Shown in pieces: positions 16,618 through 25,943 of a stretch of DNA of 64,000 nt. A program made the position numbers and the translations under genes. The stretch comes from Candidatus Fermentithermobacillaceae bacterium. Lineage in GTDB: Bacteria; Bacillota; Sulfobacillia; Fermentithermobacillales; DUSS01. How positions within the stretch are numbered: position 1 is the first letter of the stretch; each line of letters starts with the position of its first letter. Below the pieces are notes generated by a model. The model was not told the origin of the DNA. It did not search any database and worked only from the letters and a program-made list of their open reading frames with translations. The stretch is from positions 31,731 to 95,730 of the forward strand of contig DUSS01000024.1 in assembly GCA_012842495.1 (NCBI GenBank). Direction: 5' to 3'.

Positions 16618-17427
16618 ATGATCGAAGCTATTCTGACGCTGGGGATAAGCGGACTGGCCTTCGGGGTTCTCTTGGGGGTAGCCGCGAGGAAGTTCAGAGT
16701 GGAGCAGGACCCTAGGATATCCAAGATAATCGAAGTTCTTCCGGGGGCCAACTGCGGCGGGTGCGGCTTTCCCGGATGCTCGGGGCTGGCTGCAGCTATC
16801 GTGGGGGGGCAGGCTCCTGTTAACGCGTGCACCGTCGGGGGAAACGCCGTTGCCGAGAAGGTGGCCGAGATAATGGGGGTGCAGGCCCTGGCGGTAGCGG
16901 CTAAGGTAGCCGTGGTTTACTGCCAGGGTTCCCTGGATGTGGCTGAGAAAAAGGCCGAATACGTCGGAATCGAAGACTGCCGGGCGCTGGACCAGCTTGG
17001 CGGTGTCAAAGGATGCCCGTACGGCTGCCTTGGTCTGGGAAGCTGCGTGAAAGCTTGCAAGTTCGGGGCAATGTACATGAGCCCTCAGGGGATACCTGTA
17101 GTCATCAGGGAAAAGTGCACGGGTTGTGGCGCGTGTGTCAAGGCCTGCCCGAGAAAGATCATCGAACTGGTCCCAGCGGACAAGCAGGTTCATATCCTCT
17201 GCCGGTCTTACGACAAAGGTCCGCAGGTCCGGAAGTACTGCAAGCTGGGCTGCATAGCTTGCCAGGCTTGTGTGAGAGCGTGCCCACTCAAGGCGATTTC
17301 CACGGATAGGGGCACCCTTGCCCGGATCGACTACTCGCTGTGCGATAACTGTGAGATTTGCGTGTCCAAATGCCCTGTGAAGACCATCGTTTCGTACAAG
17401 GTGAGGGAGGAGAAAGCCGTATCCTGA
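16618..17427 (+). CDS. rnfB: Rnf electron-transport complex subunit RnfB
   Basis: RnfB takes electrons from reduced ferredoxin. It has one N-terminal membrane helix (about residues 3-22) and the signature cluster motif NCGGCGFPGCSG near 42-53. After a short linker comes an array of ferredoxin-like motifs: CPYGCLGLGSCVKAC, CTGCGACVKACP, CIACQACVRACP and CDNCEICVSKCP. The 269-residue length and number of motifs match clostridial RnfB. It ends the operon, and a hairpin terminator lies about 50 bases after the stop. Confidence 0.96.
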   Translation: MIEAILTLGISGLAFGVLLGVAARKFRVEQDPRISKIIEVLPGANCGGCGFPGCSGLAAAIVGGQAPVNACTVGGNAVAEKVAEIMGVQALAVAAKVAVVYCQGSLDVAEKKAEYVGIEDCRALDQLGGVKGCPYGCLGLGSCVKACKFGAMYMSPQGIPVVIREKCTGCGACVKACPRKIIELVPADKQVHILCRSYDKGPQVRKYCKLGCIACQACVRACPLKAISTDRGTLARIDYSLCDNCEICVSKCPVKTIVSYKVREEKAVS

Positions 17428-17477
17428 CAACCGAGCGGTAATACTGGCAAGTTCAGGGGACACTTTAATGGGTTCGT

Positions 17478-17515
17478 GACGCCCGTCGTAAGCAGGGGTT
17501 TTTACGGCGGGCGTC
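17478..17515 (+). terminator. Terminator-like hairpin after rnfB
   Basis: GACGCCCGTCGTAA (17478-17491) pairs with TTACGGCGGGCGTC (17502-17515) over 14 positions with one G-U pair, around the loop GCAGGGGTTT. Only ATTGTAT follows, without a clear U tract, so efficiency is uncertain. It separates rnfB from apbE. Confidence 0.65.
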
Positions 17516-17630
17516 ATTGTATCCACACTTAAATACTGATAAACTAAGGTGTCAGATGTCGCGAAGCTGTCATGGGCGAAGGGGAAGAAGCACGTTGCTC
17601 AGGGATTGCAGAGATCGCCGCAGGAATTTT

Positions 17631-18677
17631 GTGAGGGGGCTACCGGCGCGTTTTTCCCGTTTCCGCATGTTCGCCGCCGTTCCGGCACTCGTCGTCCTGT
17701 TGGCGGGAGCTCTTTCCTCGGGTTGTCGCCACTCCGAAGAGCCGGTATCCCGCGAAGAACTGGGTCTATTCGATACACTGATCGAAATCCGCGCCTACGG
17801 AAAGAACGCAAAAAAGGCTGTGAACCAGGCCTTCGACGAATTCCGCCGCCTACACAATCTCTTGAACGCCTATGATCCAAACTCCGAAATATCCAAAGTG
17901 AACTCCAACGCCGGCAGGGCGCCCGTGAAGGTGAGTTCGGATACCCTCGAGGTTGTGGATCGCGCGCTCTACTTCGCCCGTATTTCCGGTGGGGCTTTTG
18001 ACCCCACTGTGCTGCCGCTAGCGAAACTCTGGAATGTGGGTGCCGAAAACCCGAGGGTCCCAGAGGAAGAGGACATCCGCAATGCACTTGCCCTGGTGGA
18101 TTACAGGAAGGTACTGGTGGACCGGGAGAACTCTACGATATTCCTGGAGGTTCCCGGTATGGGCCTCGACCTCGGCGCAATAGCTAAGGGGTACGCTGTG
18201 GACAAAGCCGTATCGGTGCTACGGAAGAACGGGGTCAATTCCTTTTTGATCAACGCCGGCGGAAATGTTTACGTGAGCGGAAAAAAGCCGGGAGAGACCC
18301 TTTGGCGGGTCGGGATTACGGATCCCCTGGCAGATCCCTCGGGAACCGAGACATACCTCGGGATTTTCACTGGGACGGACATTTCCGTAGTAAGCTCCGG
18401 CGATTATCAAAGATATTTTGAGGTCAACGGCGTGCGGTACCACCACATTCTGGACCCAAAGACGGGATACCCTGCGAAGAATCTCAAAGGAACCACCGTG
18501 ATAGGAGTATCGTCTACCGACTGTGACGGCCTGTCAACGACCCTGTTTGTAGTGGGCGTCGATAAAGGAAAAGAAATCCTGTCTGCGTTTCCCGGAGTGG
18601 GAGCTATCTTCGTAAAGGCGGACGGGAGCATTGAGATGACGCCGAATCTAAAGGATAAAGTCAAGCTGGAGAGGTGA
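17631..18677 (+). CDS. apbE: FAD:protein FMN transferase, lipoprotein (ApbE family)
   Basis: ApbE transfers FMN from FAD to a threonine of target proteins outside the membrane, typically the Rnf/Nqr flavin subunits. From the GTG at 17631 the protein begins with a lipoprotein signal: a basic stretch, a hydrophobic core, and the lipobox LSSGC. FDTLIEIRAYG, LLNAYDPNSEISKVN, GLDLGAIAKGYAVDKAV, NAGGNVYVSG and HHILDPKTGYPA are the successive ApbE motifs, including the FAD and Mg2+ sites. The open frame runs up to 17517, but those extra residues would precede and spoil the signal peptide, so I take GTG 17631 (348 aa), behind CAGGAAT. Its place directly after rnfB suggests that RnfD is the substrate, especially as RnfG, the other usual substrate, is not encoded here. 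Confidence 0.93.
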   Translation: MRGLPARFSRFRMFAAVPALVVLLAGALSSGCRHSEEPVSREELGLFDTLIEIRAYGKNAKKAVNQAFDEFRRLHNLLNAYDPNSEISKVNSNAGRAPVKVSSDTLEVVDRALYFARISGGAFDPTVLPLAKLWNVGAENPRVPEEEDIRNALALVDYRKVLVDRENSTIFLEVPGMGLDLGAIAKGYAVDKAVSVLRKNGVNSFLINAGGNVYVSGKKPGETLWRVGITDPLADPSGTETYLGIFTGTDISVVSSGDYQRYFEVNGVRYHHILDPKTGYPAKNLKGTTVIGVSSTDCDGLSTTLFVVGVDKGKEILSAFPGVGAIFVKADGSIEMTPNLKDKVKLER

Positions 18678-18740
18678 GGGTAGTCCCTCGCCGTATGTTC
18701 CGGAATGAGTAGTATATGGTATACTTTAGGAGGCAATAAC

Positions 18741-18995
18741 ATGAGACGGAATTCGCGACTATGGCTGTTAGTCTTATTGCTGACGGCGGGGGCGATCGTG
18801 GGCAGTATCATCGGGGAAATCGTGGGCAATACCTGGCCTAACCTGGCCATTCTGGCAAAAGGATTTAGGGTCGGGGTCGTGCCTCCGTTTACCCTGGACC
18901 TCAATGTTCTCGCGATTACGTTAGGGTTCAGCCTCCATCTCAACGTGCTGGGTGGAATAGTGGTCCTCCTCTTATTGTTGTGGCTCGGGAGGTAG
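18741..18995 (+). CDS. DUF4321 small membrane protein
   Basis: This 84-residue protein has two or three hydrophobic segments: LWLLVLLLTAGAIVGSIIGE at about 7-26 and a C-terminal hydrophobic stretch ending LLLLLWLGR. It matches the DUF4321 family, which is common in spore-forming Bacillota in front of maf/radC/mreB, as here. Its function is unknown. The ATG at 18741 lies seven bases after TTAGGAGG (18726-18733); the longer frame from 18705 starts upstream of this site. Confidence 0.8.
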   Translation: MRRNSRLWLLVLLLTAGAIVGSIIGEIVGNTWPNLAILAKGFRVGVVPPFTLDLNVLAITLGFSLHLNVLGGIVVLLLLLWLGR

Positions 18996-19058
18996 GTTTC
19001 GCTTTTTCCTGGGGTGGCAAAGGGCGCCGGACGAGGGAGATAGGTCGTTGTTCAACCG

Positions 19059-19772
19059 ATGAAGGACAGGTTAACGATAAAGGACTGGCCCGATGCGGAG
19101 AGGCCTCGGGAGCGGCTAATCCGGATTGGGCCGGCAGCGCTTTCCGATGCGGAAGTGGTTGCGATCCTCCTGGGCTCGGGGAGCGCCGGTGAGACTGCGG
19201 TCGACCAGGCCAAGCGGGTTCTGGCTGCGGGAGAAGAGGAGTACGGTTCGGGGCTGAAACTCCTGGTGGAGAGTTCCGTAGAGGAGCTCATCCGGGTACG
19301 GGGTCTCGGCCCGGCCAAAGCTGCCCGCATAAAGGCCGCCGTGGAACTCGGGAGGCGTCTTAGTGGGGGTATTGAGGAGCCGCCGGTCTGCGTGAGAAAT
19401 GCGATGGACGTTTACAGATTGGTCAGAGGGGACATGGAATCCTTGGACAGAGAGCACTTTTGTATATTGATGCTCAACGCCAGAAACCAGGTACTCAGGC
19501 GCGAGGTGGTTTCCGTTGGATGCCTCGACTCGACCATAGTTCACCCGAGGGAAATATTTAAGAACTGTATAAAGAGAAGCGCAGCGTCGGTCATCTTGGT
19601 GCATAACCACCCCTCGGGAGATCCTACTCCCAGCAGTGAGGATCTGGAGATCACCAGGAGGCTCTCGGAAGGGGGGAAGCTTCTGGGGATCACAGTGTTG
19701 GATCACGTAATCATCGGAAAGGGCCGGTACTCAAGCCTGCGCGAGAGCGGGTTACCGGCGTTATCCGGTTAG
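19059..19772 (+). CDS. radC: RadC family protein (JAB/MPN metalloprotease fold)
   Basis: The 237-residue protein has an N-terminal helix-hairpin-helix region (RIGPAALSDAEVVAILLGSG, then LIRVRGLGPAKAARIKAAVELGRR) and a C-terminal JAB domain with the metal-binding motif HNHPSGDPTPSSED and an upstream glutamate in LRREVVS. Despite the name, a role in DNA repair is not established for the family. It lies between DUF4321 and mreB; maf, often found here, is absent. The ATG at 19059 is preceded only by weak purine-rich sequence. Confidence 0.92.
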   Translation: MKDRLTIKDWPDAERPRERLIRIGPAALSDAEVVAILLGSGSAGETAVDQAKRVLAAGEEEYGSGLKLLVESSVEELIRVRGLGPAKAARIKAAVELGRRLSGGIEEPPVCVRNAMDVYRLVRGDMESLDREHFCILMLNARNQVLRREVVSVGCLDSTIVHPREIFKNCIKRSAASVILVHNHPSGDPTPSSEDLEITRRLSEGGKLLGITVLDHVIIGKGRYSSLRESGLPALSG

Positions 19773-19814
19773 AGGCATATAGAAACGTAAACTACTCGGC
19801 AAGGGAAGGGAGAA

Positions 19815-20852
19815 GTGGCTACGGTGCAGGGTCTTACGAACTACCTGACCCGGGACATGGGAATAGACCTGGGGACGGCCAACACCCTGGTTCATGTTAG
19901 GGGGAAAGGGATCGTCCTGATGGAGCCCTCGGTCGTTGCTATCCACTCGGAAACCAAGGAAGTCCTGGCGGTGGGCTCCGAGGCGAAGAAGATGATAGGC
20001 CGTACTCCCGGGAACATCATCGCCATAAGGCCGATGAAGGACGGGGTCATCGCAGACTTCGATATCACTCAGACAATGCTCAGGTACTTCATTCGTAAAG
20101 CTTATAAGCGAGGGCTCCTCAAACCCCGGGTGATCGTAGCCGTACCTTCGGGCTGCACCGAAGTGGAGAGAAGAGCGGTGCTAGATGCCGCAGTTCAGGC
20201 CGGAGCACGGGAGGCTTATACGGTAGAAGAGCCGATGGCTGCAGCTATTGGCTCGGGACTCCCCGTGAACGAACCCACCGGCAACCTGATCGTGGATATC
20301 GGCGGCGGTACCTGCGAGGTTGCCGTAATATCTCTGGGAGGAATCGTGACGTCCAAATCGATCCGGGTCGCCGGTGACGAGATGGACGAGGCTATCGCCG
20401 GTTATATCAAGAGGGCCTACAACCTCTTGGTGGGTGAGCGCACTGCGGAAGAAGTGAAGATAAGGATAGGAACAGCGTTCGACATCGGAGAAGAAGAGAG
20501 CATGGAAGTGCGGGGAAGGGACCTGGTATCGGGTCTTCCCAGGACGATATCGGTGACGTCCTCCGAGGTCAGAAAGGCCCTCGCCGAGCCCGTGGCGGCG
20601 ATAGTCGAAGCTATCAGGGAAACCCTGGAGAATACGCCTCCCGAGCTCGCCGCTGACGTGATGGATAGAGGAATAATGTTGACCGGTGGCAGCTCCATGC
20701 TGAAGGGACTGGATAAACGGATTAGTCACGAGACGGGCATGCCCGTTCATCTGGTGGACGAGCCCCTTTACGCTGTCGTCAGGGGCGCTGGCAAGATCCT
20801 GGATGAGTTAGACACATTAAAGCGTGTTCTTACCTCGGCAAAGAAGTCTTAA
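19815..20852 (+). CDS. mreB: Rod shape-determining protein MreB
   Basis: MreB is the bacterial actin that organises side-wall peptidoglycan synthesis from the inner face of the membrane. The 345-residue protein starts with an amphipathic segment and shows the actin phosphate-1 loop [12 protein letters not shown], the family stretch [18 protein letters not shown], the phosphate-2 loop [16 protein letters not shown] and the adenosine motif [15 protein letters not shown]. The start is GTG behind GGGAAGGGAGAA. It begins a run of cell-shape genes: mreB, mreC, mreD, pbp2, minC, minD, minE, rodA. Confidence 0.97.
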   Translation: MATVQGLTNYLTRDMGIDLGTANTLVHVRGKGIVLMEPSVVAIHSETKEVLAVGSEAKKMIGRTPGNIIAIRPMKDGVIADFDITQTMLRYFIRKAYKRGLLKPRVIVAVPSGCTEVERRAVLDAAVQAGAREAYTVEEPMAAAIGSGLPVNEPTGNLIVDIGGGTCEVAVISLGGIVTSKSIRVAGDEMDEAIAGYIKRAYNLLVGERTAEEVKIRIGTAFDIGEEESMEVRGRDLVSGLPRTISVTSSEVRKALAEPVAAIVEAIRETLENTPPELAADVMDRGIMLTGGSSMLKGLDKRISHETGMPVHLVDEPLYAVVRGAGKILDELDTLKRVLTSAKKS

Positions 20853-20950
20853 AAAGTCCCGGGGTCGACCGGATTGCAGAGAAAATCGGCCCTCCCGGCG
20901 GTGGCTCGCAGTGATATAGACGCGTTCAGGAGAGGGGAAGGGGAGGAAGA

Positions 20951-21769
20951 GTGAGGCGGTCTCTTCCCTACAAATCGATAGCCCTTTGCCTGGCGGCGGT
21001 ACTAGCGTCGGTTTCTTTGATGAACGTTACCGGCCGTCCGCGTCAGGGGTTATCCTTTTGGGAGCGGGTATGGCTCTCCTTGGTGAGCCGGGTTTCCCTG
21101 GCCTTTGGTGCTGCTTACTCCTGGGGCGAATCACTGATCTCGGGTTTTTCTTCAAAGCAAAAGCTCTTCGAGGAAAACAAGAGACTCAAGCAGGAGCTTT
21201 CCGTCATCGACAGTCTCGAAGCCAAGGTCAACGAGCTCGAAGCTGAAGTGAGCAGGTTGAAGAATCTTCTGGATTTCCAGGAGCAAACCACGGAAAAGTA
21301 TGTTGCGGCCAGGGTGACAGGAAGAACGCCCAGCAAGTGGTTTTCTACCCTTGTCGTGTCCGTTGGAAAAAGGCAGGGAGTATACCCCAATGCGCCGGTT
21401 ATCTCCAGGAGCGGCCTGGTAGGGCGAGTCATATCCGTGGCAGACGACTGGTCCGTCGTGCTCCTCCTGACCGATCCTGAGTCAAGCGTGGGAGCGGTTG
21501 TGGCGGATTCCAGGGACCATGGCATAGTTTCGGGCGGTTCGTCAAGGCCTTTTCTTTCCATGCAGTTCTTCTCCCGCGAGGCGGAGGTTAAGCCGGGAGA
21601 CAAAGTGGTCACGTCGGGTATGGGAAGCCTTTACCCCGCCGGAATTCTCATAGGCGAGGTGGAATCCGTATCCGTTCCCAAACCGGGGCTGGTGAAAGTG
21701 GCCATGGTGAGACCGGCCACGGATTTTGACCATCTGGAGGAGGTTCTCGTGGCGGTGAGTCCGCGATGA
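20951..21769 (+). CDS. mreC: Rod shape-determining protein MreC
   Basis: MreC is a bitopic membrane protein that links MreB to the external wall-synthesis enzymes. The 272-residue protein has one N-terminal transmembrane segment (about 10-28), a coiled coil at roughly 68-112 (KQKLFEENKRLKQELSVID and following heptads), and two beta-barrel domains, with RVTGRTPSKWFSTLVVSVGK and GIVSGGSSRPFLSM as typical pieces. The GTG start lies behind GGGGAAGGGGAGGA. It overlaps mreD by four bases (ATGA). Confidence 0.93.
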   Translation: MRRSLPYKSIALCLAAVLASVSLMNVTGRPRQGLSFWERVWLSLVSRVSLAFGAAYSWGESLISGFSSKQKLFEENKRLKQELSVIDSLEAKVNELEAEVSRLKNLLDFQEQTTEKYVAARVTGRTPSKWFSTLVVSVGKRQGVYPNAPVISRSGLVGRVISVADDWSVVLLLTDPESSVGAVVADSRDHGIVSGGSSRPFLSMQFFSREAEVKPGDKVVTSGMGSLYPAGILIGEVESVSVPKPGLVKVAMVRPATDFDHLEEVLVAVSPR

Positions 21770-22299
21770 TATGGACCGTGGTTGTCTCCTGTGCCTTGTT
21801 GCTCCTGGGCGTATTCGCTCTGGAGATGTCAATTCTGCCGGCACAATCGGGGGGCCACGCTTGGGCCGATCCTCTGGCCGCCCTGGTTTCGGCTATTGGG
21901 TGGCATTGGGGAAGCGTCGCCGGCTTTGCCTCCGGCATGTGTCTCGGGCTCCTTGAAGACTGCCTGGTCTCTCGCTTTATCGGTCACCGGGCGGTCGGTT
22001 TGGCCGTAGCCGGCCTGGTTTCCGGAGCTTTGCGGAAGTTAATCGAAAGGGACGCCTTTTTCTCCATGAGTTTGGTCGGGGCAGTCGCGTGCGTGACAGG
22101 GGATGTGGCTACTTATGCGTCGCTGTGGATCCAGAACCTCCGTTTAAGCCTGGGGTTTCTGATCACGCAGATCCTACCCTATCAGGCGCTGTCCGGCGCC
22201 CTGCTGGTGCTTCCCGCTGATGCCCTTATGAACCTCATCGTCAGGCAGTATGCCTGGGCGGTGCGACGACCAGCCGCAAGACTGGGGAGCAGGGGATGA
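21766..22299 (+). CDS. mreD: Rod shape-determining protein MreD
   Basis: This is a 177-residue membrane protein with five to six hydrophobic helices and little conserved sequence, as is usual for MreD. It is assigned mainly by position between mreC and pbp2, by length and by topology; GFASGMCLGLLEDCLVSRFIGHRAVGLAVAGLV is in line with the family. It overlaps mreC by four bases at its start and pbp2 by four bases at its end, indicating translational coupling. Confidence 0.85.
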   Translation: MIWTVVVSCALLLLGVFALEMSILPAQSGGHAWADPLAALVSAIGWHWGSVAGFASGMCLGLLEDCLVSRFIGHRAVGLAVAGLVSGALRKLIERDAFFSMSLVGAVACVTGDVATYASLWIQNLRLSLGFLITQILPYQALSGALLVLPADALMNLIVRQYAWAVRRPAARLGSRG

Positions 22300-24155
22300 G
22301 GAGAAGCGTCAGGACCATATATCAGGACAGGGAGGAAAAGACCAATCTTCCCGCCAGGGAACTTGATAGGCGGAGGAAGATAGCCGCTTTGGTCCTTTTC
22401 TTCTTACTGGCCATCCTTGTTGGACAGCTCTTCAACCTGCAAGTGGTTAAAGGCGAAAAATTCCTCGAGCTTTCCAAGCGAAACTGCCTGATGATCACTC
22501 CGATACCAGCTCCCCGGGGCGAGATCGTCGACCGGGACGGGGAAGTCCTCGTAACATCAAGACCGTCTTATAACGTTTTATACTGGTACGTGAACCCTTC
22601 CGAAGCTGAGCAAACGCTTGACCGGCTTGCGGAGATCCTCGGTATGGACCCCAGCGTGCTCCAGAGGAGGATTCGAGATTACTCGGGAAGGTACTTCGAA
22701 CCGATCCTGCTGGTTAAGGACCTCTCGCCGGAGCAGTGCGTGAAGGTAGCTGAGCATGCCCCCGAGATCCCCGGGGTGTTCATCGACGTCCAACCCGTTC
22801 GGTACTACCCCGGGGGTACGTTGGCCGCTCCGGTTCTCGGGTATGTGGGAGAAATCTCCTCGTCCCAGCTGAAATCCGAACGTTTTAAGGGTTACAAGAT
22901 CGGGGACATAGTGGGGCAGGAAGGACTGGAATCGTATTACGAGCCGTACCTTAAGGGGACACCCGGAGGTTACCAGGTGGAGGTGGATTACCGGGGCAGG
23001 CCCACGGGGAACGTGGGACCGGGCGTCCCTCCTGAACCCGGAAAGACCCTGGTTCTGGAGATGAGTGCGTCCCTCCAGAGGGTATGCGAGGAAGCTCTCA
23101 CCCAGGTTCTCCAGAAAAAACCGAAGGCCAAGGCAGGCGTGGCAGTGGTGATCGACGTTAAGACGGGAGGAATTCTTGCCATGGCTTCGGTCCCCGGTTT
23201 CGATCCCAACCGCCTGATTCAGGGGATTAGTTACAGAGAACTGACGGAAGTCTTGTCCACGGGACAGTGGCGATTTCTTAACCTGGCCATATCAGGTTTA
23301 TATCCACCCGGCTCCTGTTTCAAAGTGGTGACGGCCGTAGCTGCCTTGCAGGAAGGCGCGGTTACTCCGGGCGAGACCTTCGTTTGCAAAGGTTATCACC
23401 CTATGGCACCCACTCTAGGATGTTGGCAGAAGCAAGGTCACGGCAGGGTCAACCTGGAAGACGCCCTGGGACAATCCTGCAACGTGTTTTTTTACGAATT
23501 GGGAAGGCGGCTTGGAACCGATACCATAGCCAAATACGCTTTACAAATGGGGCTTGGTCAAAAGACCGGCGTCGACCTTTTCGGTGAGGCGATGGGAACC
23601 GTCCCTACGAGCGCATGGAAAGAGAAAGCATACTCCGAGGGAAGGGTGAGCGAGCCGGAGCTCCTCCTGTCCGAGCATATGATGGTCGCCATGGGACAGG
23701 TGTTCCATATGTACACCCCCCTTCAAATGGCCATCGTTGCACAGACCATAGCTAACGACGGAGTCAGGATGAAGCCTCGTATGGTGAAGGCCATTGTTGA
23801 CGCCGATGGGCGGACAGTTAAGGAGTTTCCCCCCGAAGTCGCGGAGAACATGAATCTGCCCGCACAGGTGATAGACGAGGTTAAGAGGGGAATGTTGAAG
23901 GTAACACAGAAGGGTGGCACCGCGTACTGGAGCTTTTACGATTTTCCCGTGCCAGTTGCAGGGAAAACGGGCACTGCGGAGAATCCCCTGGGAGAGACGC
24001 ATGCCTGGTTCATCGGGTTTGCTCCCTACGAATCGCCAGAGATCGCTGTGGCGGTCCTGATAGACCAGGGCGGCGGCGGTTCGGAGGTGGCGGCACCGGT
24101 GGCCAGAGCGATTTTCCAGGAATATTTCAAGGTGACCCCTCTTCGGGGGAGGTAG
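22296..24155 (+). CDS. mrdA: Penicillin-binding protein 2 (transpeptidase of the elongation machinery)
   Basis: This class B PBP crosslinks peptidoglycan during side-wall growth. One membrane segment lies at residues 28-47, followed by the pedestal domain (APRGEIVDRDGEVL) and the transpeptidase domain. The three catalytic motifs are present: SxxK as Ser340-C-F-Lys343 in PPGSCFK, SxN as Ser394-C-Asn396, and KTG at 557-559 in AGKTGTAENP. The cysteine in SxxK is an uncommon but tolerated filling residue, since Thr is usual. The length is 619 aa. It starts inside the mreD stop and is followed five bases later by minC. Its natural glycosyltransferase partner, RodA, ends the same operon. Confidence 0.95.
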   Translation: MRRSVRTIYQDREEKTNLPARELDRRRKIAALVLFFLLAILVGQLFNLQVVKGEKFLELSKRNCLMITPIPAPRGEIVDRDGEVLVTSRPSYNVLYWYVNPSEAEQTLDRLAEILGMDPSVLQRRIRDYSGRYFEPILLVKDLSPEQCVKVAEHAPEIPGVFIDVQPVRYYPGGTLAAPVLGYVGEISSSQLKSERFKGYKIGDIVGQEGLESYYEPYLKGTPGGYQVEVDYRGRPTGNVGPGVPPEPGKTLVLEMSASLQRVCEEALTQVLQKKPKAKAGVAVVIDVKTGGILAMASVPGFDPNRLIQGISYRELTEVLSTGQWRFLNLAISGLYPPGSCFKVVTAVAALQEGAVTPGETFVCKGYHPMAPTLGCWQKQGHGRVNLEDALGQSCNVFFYELGRRLGTDTIAKYALQMGLGQKTGVDLFGEAMGTVPTSAWKEKAYSEGRVSEPELLLSEHMMVAMGQVFHMYTPLQMAIVAQTIANDGVRMKPRMVKAIVDADGRTVKEFPPEVAENMNLPAQVIDEVKRGMLKVTQKGGTAYWSFYDFPVPVAGKTGTAENPLGETHAWFIGFAPYESPEIAVAVLIDQGGGGSEVAAPVARAIFQEYFKVTPLRGR

Positions 24156-24160
24156 CCGCG

Positions 24161-25120
24161 GTGTCCGAAAAGCAGGATGTGATATTCACCGGGACTAAAG
24201 ATGGGCTGTATCTCGTCCTTAACGACCGCCAAGATCTCAACGTGCTCAAAGAAAAGATCAGGTCTCACCTGGAGAAATCCGAGTTCTTCTTTCATGGTGC
24301 GCAGGTGATCCTCGATGTCGGTGCCATGAACCTCGATACCGACGAGATCTTGGATATTCAGAACGCCGTCTTCAGCCCGTATGGCTTGAAAATCAAGAAA
24401 GTCGTTCACGGGGAAAGAGGTGGTGCGCTGCGCCGTAGGGCCAGTTCCCCGCTGGTGCCGGGGGCTTTGGGGAGCGCATCTCAAATCCAAGCTGCCGGGA
24501 GCTATCGATCCCAGAGCTCCAGTCGCGTTTCAGAAAGTTATGCCTCGGGTTCGGAAGCGGAGACCAACTCCCAGACACAACGTTTGGTGCCAAAACCTGG
24601 TCTGACGGATAGGTTAATGGATTCCGAACGTAAAGAGGCCCTTTACCGCGAAGTATCCCGCAAGCTTTTGGAGGGCGCAAGGACTCAGACCCCGGCGAGT
24701 GCTCCTGCCGGGCGGCCCGTCTCTGAATCCGGCCCGCGTGTCTCTGAATCCGGCGAGCGTGTGGAAGGGCCTCGGCCGGTGGTAGAAACTCTGCTCTATC
24801 GGGGTACCGTCCGCTCAGGGCAAAGAGTTTACCATCCGGGGAACCTGGTCATCCTCGGAGATGTGAATCCCGGGGGTCTGGTGCAGGCAGGAGGGGACAT
24901 AGTCGTGATGGGGGCGTTGCGGGGGGTGGCTCACGCCGGTGCGGGAGGGGACGTGGACTCGGCGATTTACGCTTTAAAGCTCGAGCCGACCCAGATACGG
25001 ATCGCTAACGTGATAGGCAGGCCCCCTGAGGGGGAGGAACGAGGACCGTGGAAAGGCCCGGAAACGGCCCGCCTCAAAGATGGAGCTATCATTATCGAAG
25101 CGATGGATAACACCAGATAA
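24161..25120 (+). CDS. minC: Septum site-determining protein MinC
   Basis: MinC inhibits FtsZ assembly away from midcell. The 319-residue protein has an N-terminal FtsZ-inhibiting domain (about 1-90) and a C-terminal beta-helix domain (about 208-300; LYRGTVRSGQRVYHPGNLVILGD, GALRGVAHAGAGGD, PTQIRIANVIGRPP) that dimerises and binds MinD. Between them lies a linker of more than 100 residues, rich in Ser, Arg and Gln and much longer than in most MinC, with a seven-residue repeat (VSESGPR/VSESGER). The start is a GTG five bases after pbp2. MinD follows 16 bases after the stop. Confidence 0.92.
   Translation: MSEKQDVIFTGTKDGLYLVLNDRQDLNVLKEKIRSHLEKSEFFFHGAQVILDVGAMNLDTDEILDIQNAVFSPYGLKIKKVVHGERGGALRRRASSPLVPGALGSASQIQAAGSYRSQSSSRVSESYASGSEAETNSQTQRLVPKPGLTDRLMDSERKEALYREVSRKLLEGARTQTPASAPAGRPVSESGPRVSESGERVEGPRPVVETLLYRGTVRSGQRVYHPGNLVILGDVNPGGLVQAGGDIVVMGALRGVAHAGAGGDVDSAIYALKLEPTQIRIANVIGRPPEGEERGPWKGPETARLKDGAIIIEAMDNTR
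24719..24754 (+). repeat. Short tandem repeat in the minC linker
   Basis: The 15-base sequence GTCTCTGAATCCGGC occurs at 24719-24733 and again at 24740-24754, a period of 21 bases. It encodes the repeated VSESG-x-R in the disordered linker of MinC. Confidence 0.8.
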
Positions 25121-25136
25121 GGAGGGGAGGAGCCCT

Positions 25137-25931
25137 GTGGGAGAATCTCTGGTAATCACCTCAGGCAAGGGTGGTGTGGGTAAGACTACGGCTACCGCCA
25201 ACATTGGAGCAGCCTTAGCCATGATGAACCAGAAGGTCGTACTGGTTGATGCGGATATCGGGTTGAGGAACCTGGATGTCGTCATGGGTTTGGAGAACCG
25301 CATCGTGTACGATCTCGTTGACGTCGTGGAAGGATTCTGCAAGCTCAAACAGGCGCTGATCAAGGACAAACGCGTAGAAGGGTTGCACCTCCTGCCGGCC
25401 GCCCAGACTAGAGAGAAGACGGCGGTCACGCCCGAGCAAATGAAGAATCTGGTAGGGCAGCTCAAAGAGGAGTTCGACTACGTCATCGTAGACTGTCCCG
25501 CTGGAATCGAGCAGGGGTTCAGAAACGCGGTGGCGGGCGCAGATAGGGCTATAGTTATAACGACGCCGGACGTATCATCGGTGAGGGATGCCGACAGAGT
25601 GATCGGGCTTTTGGAGTCCTCCGGCTTTGAGCGGCCCCTTCTAATCGTCAACAGAATAAAGCCGAAAATGGTGGATCGCGGTGATATGATGGATATCGGT
25701 GATATCCTGGACGTTCTAGCTATAGACCTGGTCGGCGTGGTCCCCGAAGATGAGGCCATACTCGTCTCTACCAACAGGGGGGAGCCTGCCGTGTTTAACG
25801 GTTCCTCCAGGGCGGGCCAAGCTTTTCGCAACATCGCCAGGAGGCTGAGGGGGGAAGAGGTCCCCTTCATGAACTTGGCGGAAGTTCAGGGGTTATGGGG
25901 TCGCTTGCGGAAGTTCGTCGGTCTTGAATAG
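25137..25931 (+). CDS. minD: Septum site-determining protein MinD
   Basis: MinD is the membrane-associated ATPase that recruits MinC and is displaced by MinE. It shows the deviant Walker A GKGGVGKT (10-17), followed by VLVDADIGLRNLDVVMGLENR, a standard MinD stretch, and DYVIVDCPAGIEQGF. The C-terminus is an amphipathic helix (GLWGRLRKFVG) suited to reversible membrane binding. The frame is open from 25080, but GGAGGGGAGG (25121-25130) six bases before GTG 25137 fixes the start (264 aa). MinE follows 12 bases later. Confidence 0.96.
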   Translation: MGESLVITSGKGGVGKTTATANIGAALAMMNQKVVLVDADIGLRNLDVVMGLENRIVYDLVDVVEGFCKLKQALIKDKRVEGLHLLPAAQTREKTAVTPEQMKNLVGQLKEEFDYVIVDCPAGIEQGFRNAVAGADRAIVITTPDVSSVRDADRVIGLLESSGFERPLLIVNRIKPKMVDRGDMMDIGDILDVLAIDLVGVVPEDEAILVSTNRGEPAVFNGSSRAGQAFRNIARRLRGEEVPFMNLAEVQGLWGRLRKFVGLE

Positions 25932-25943
25932 GGGGTGCAGAAC

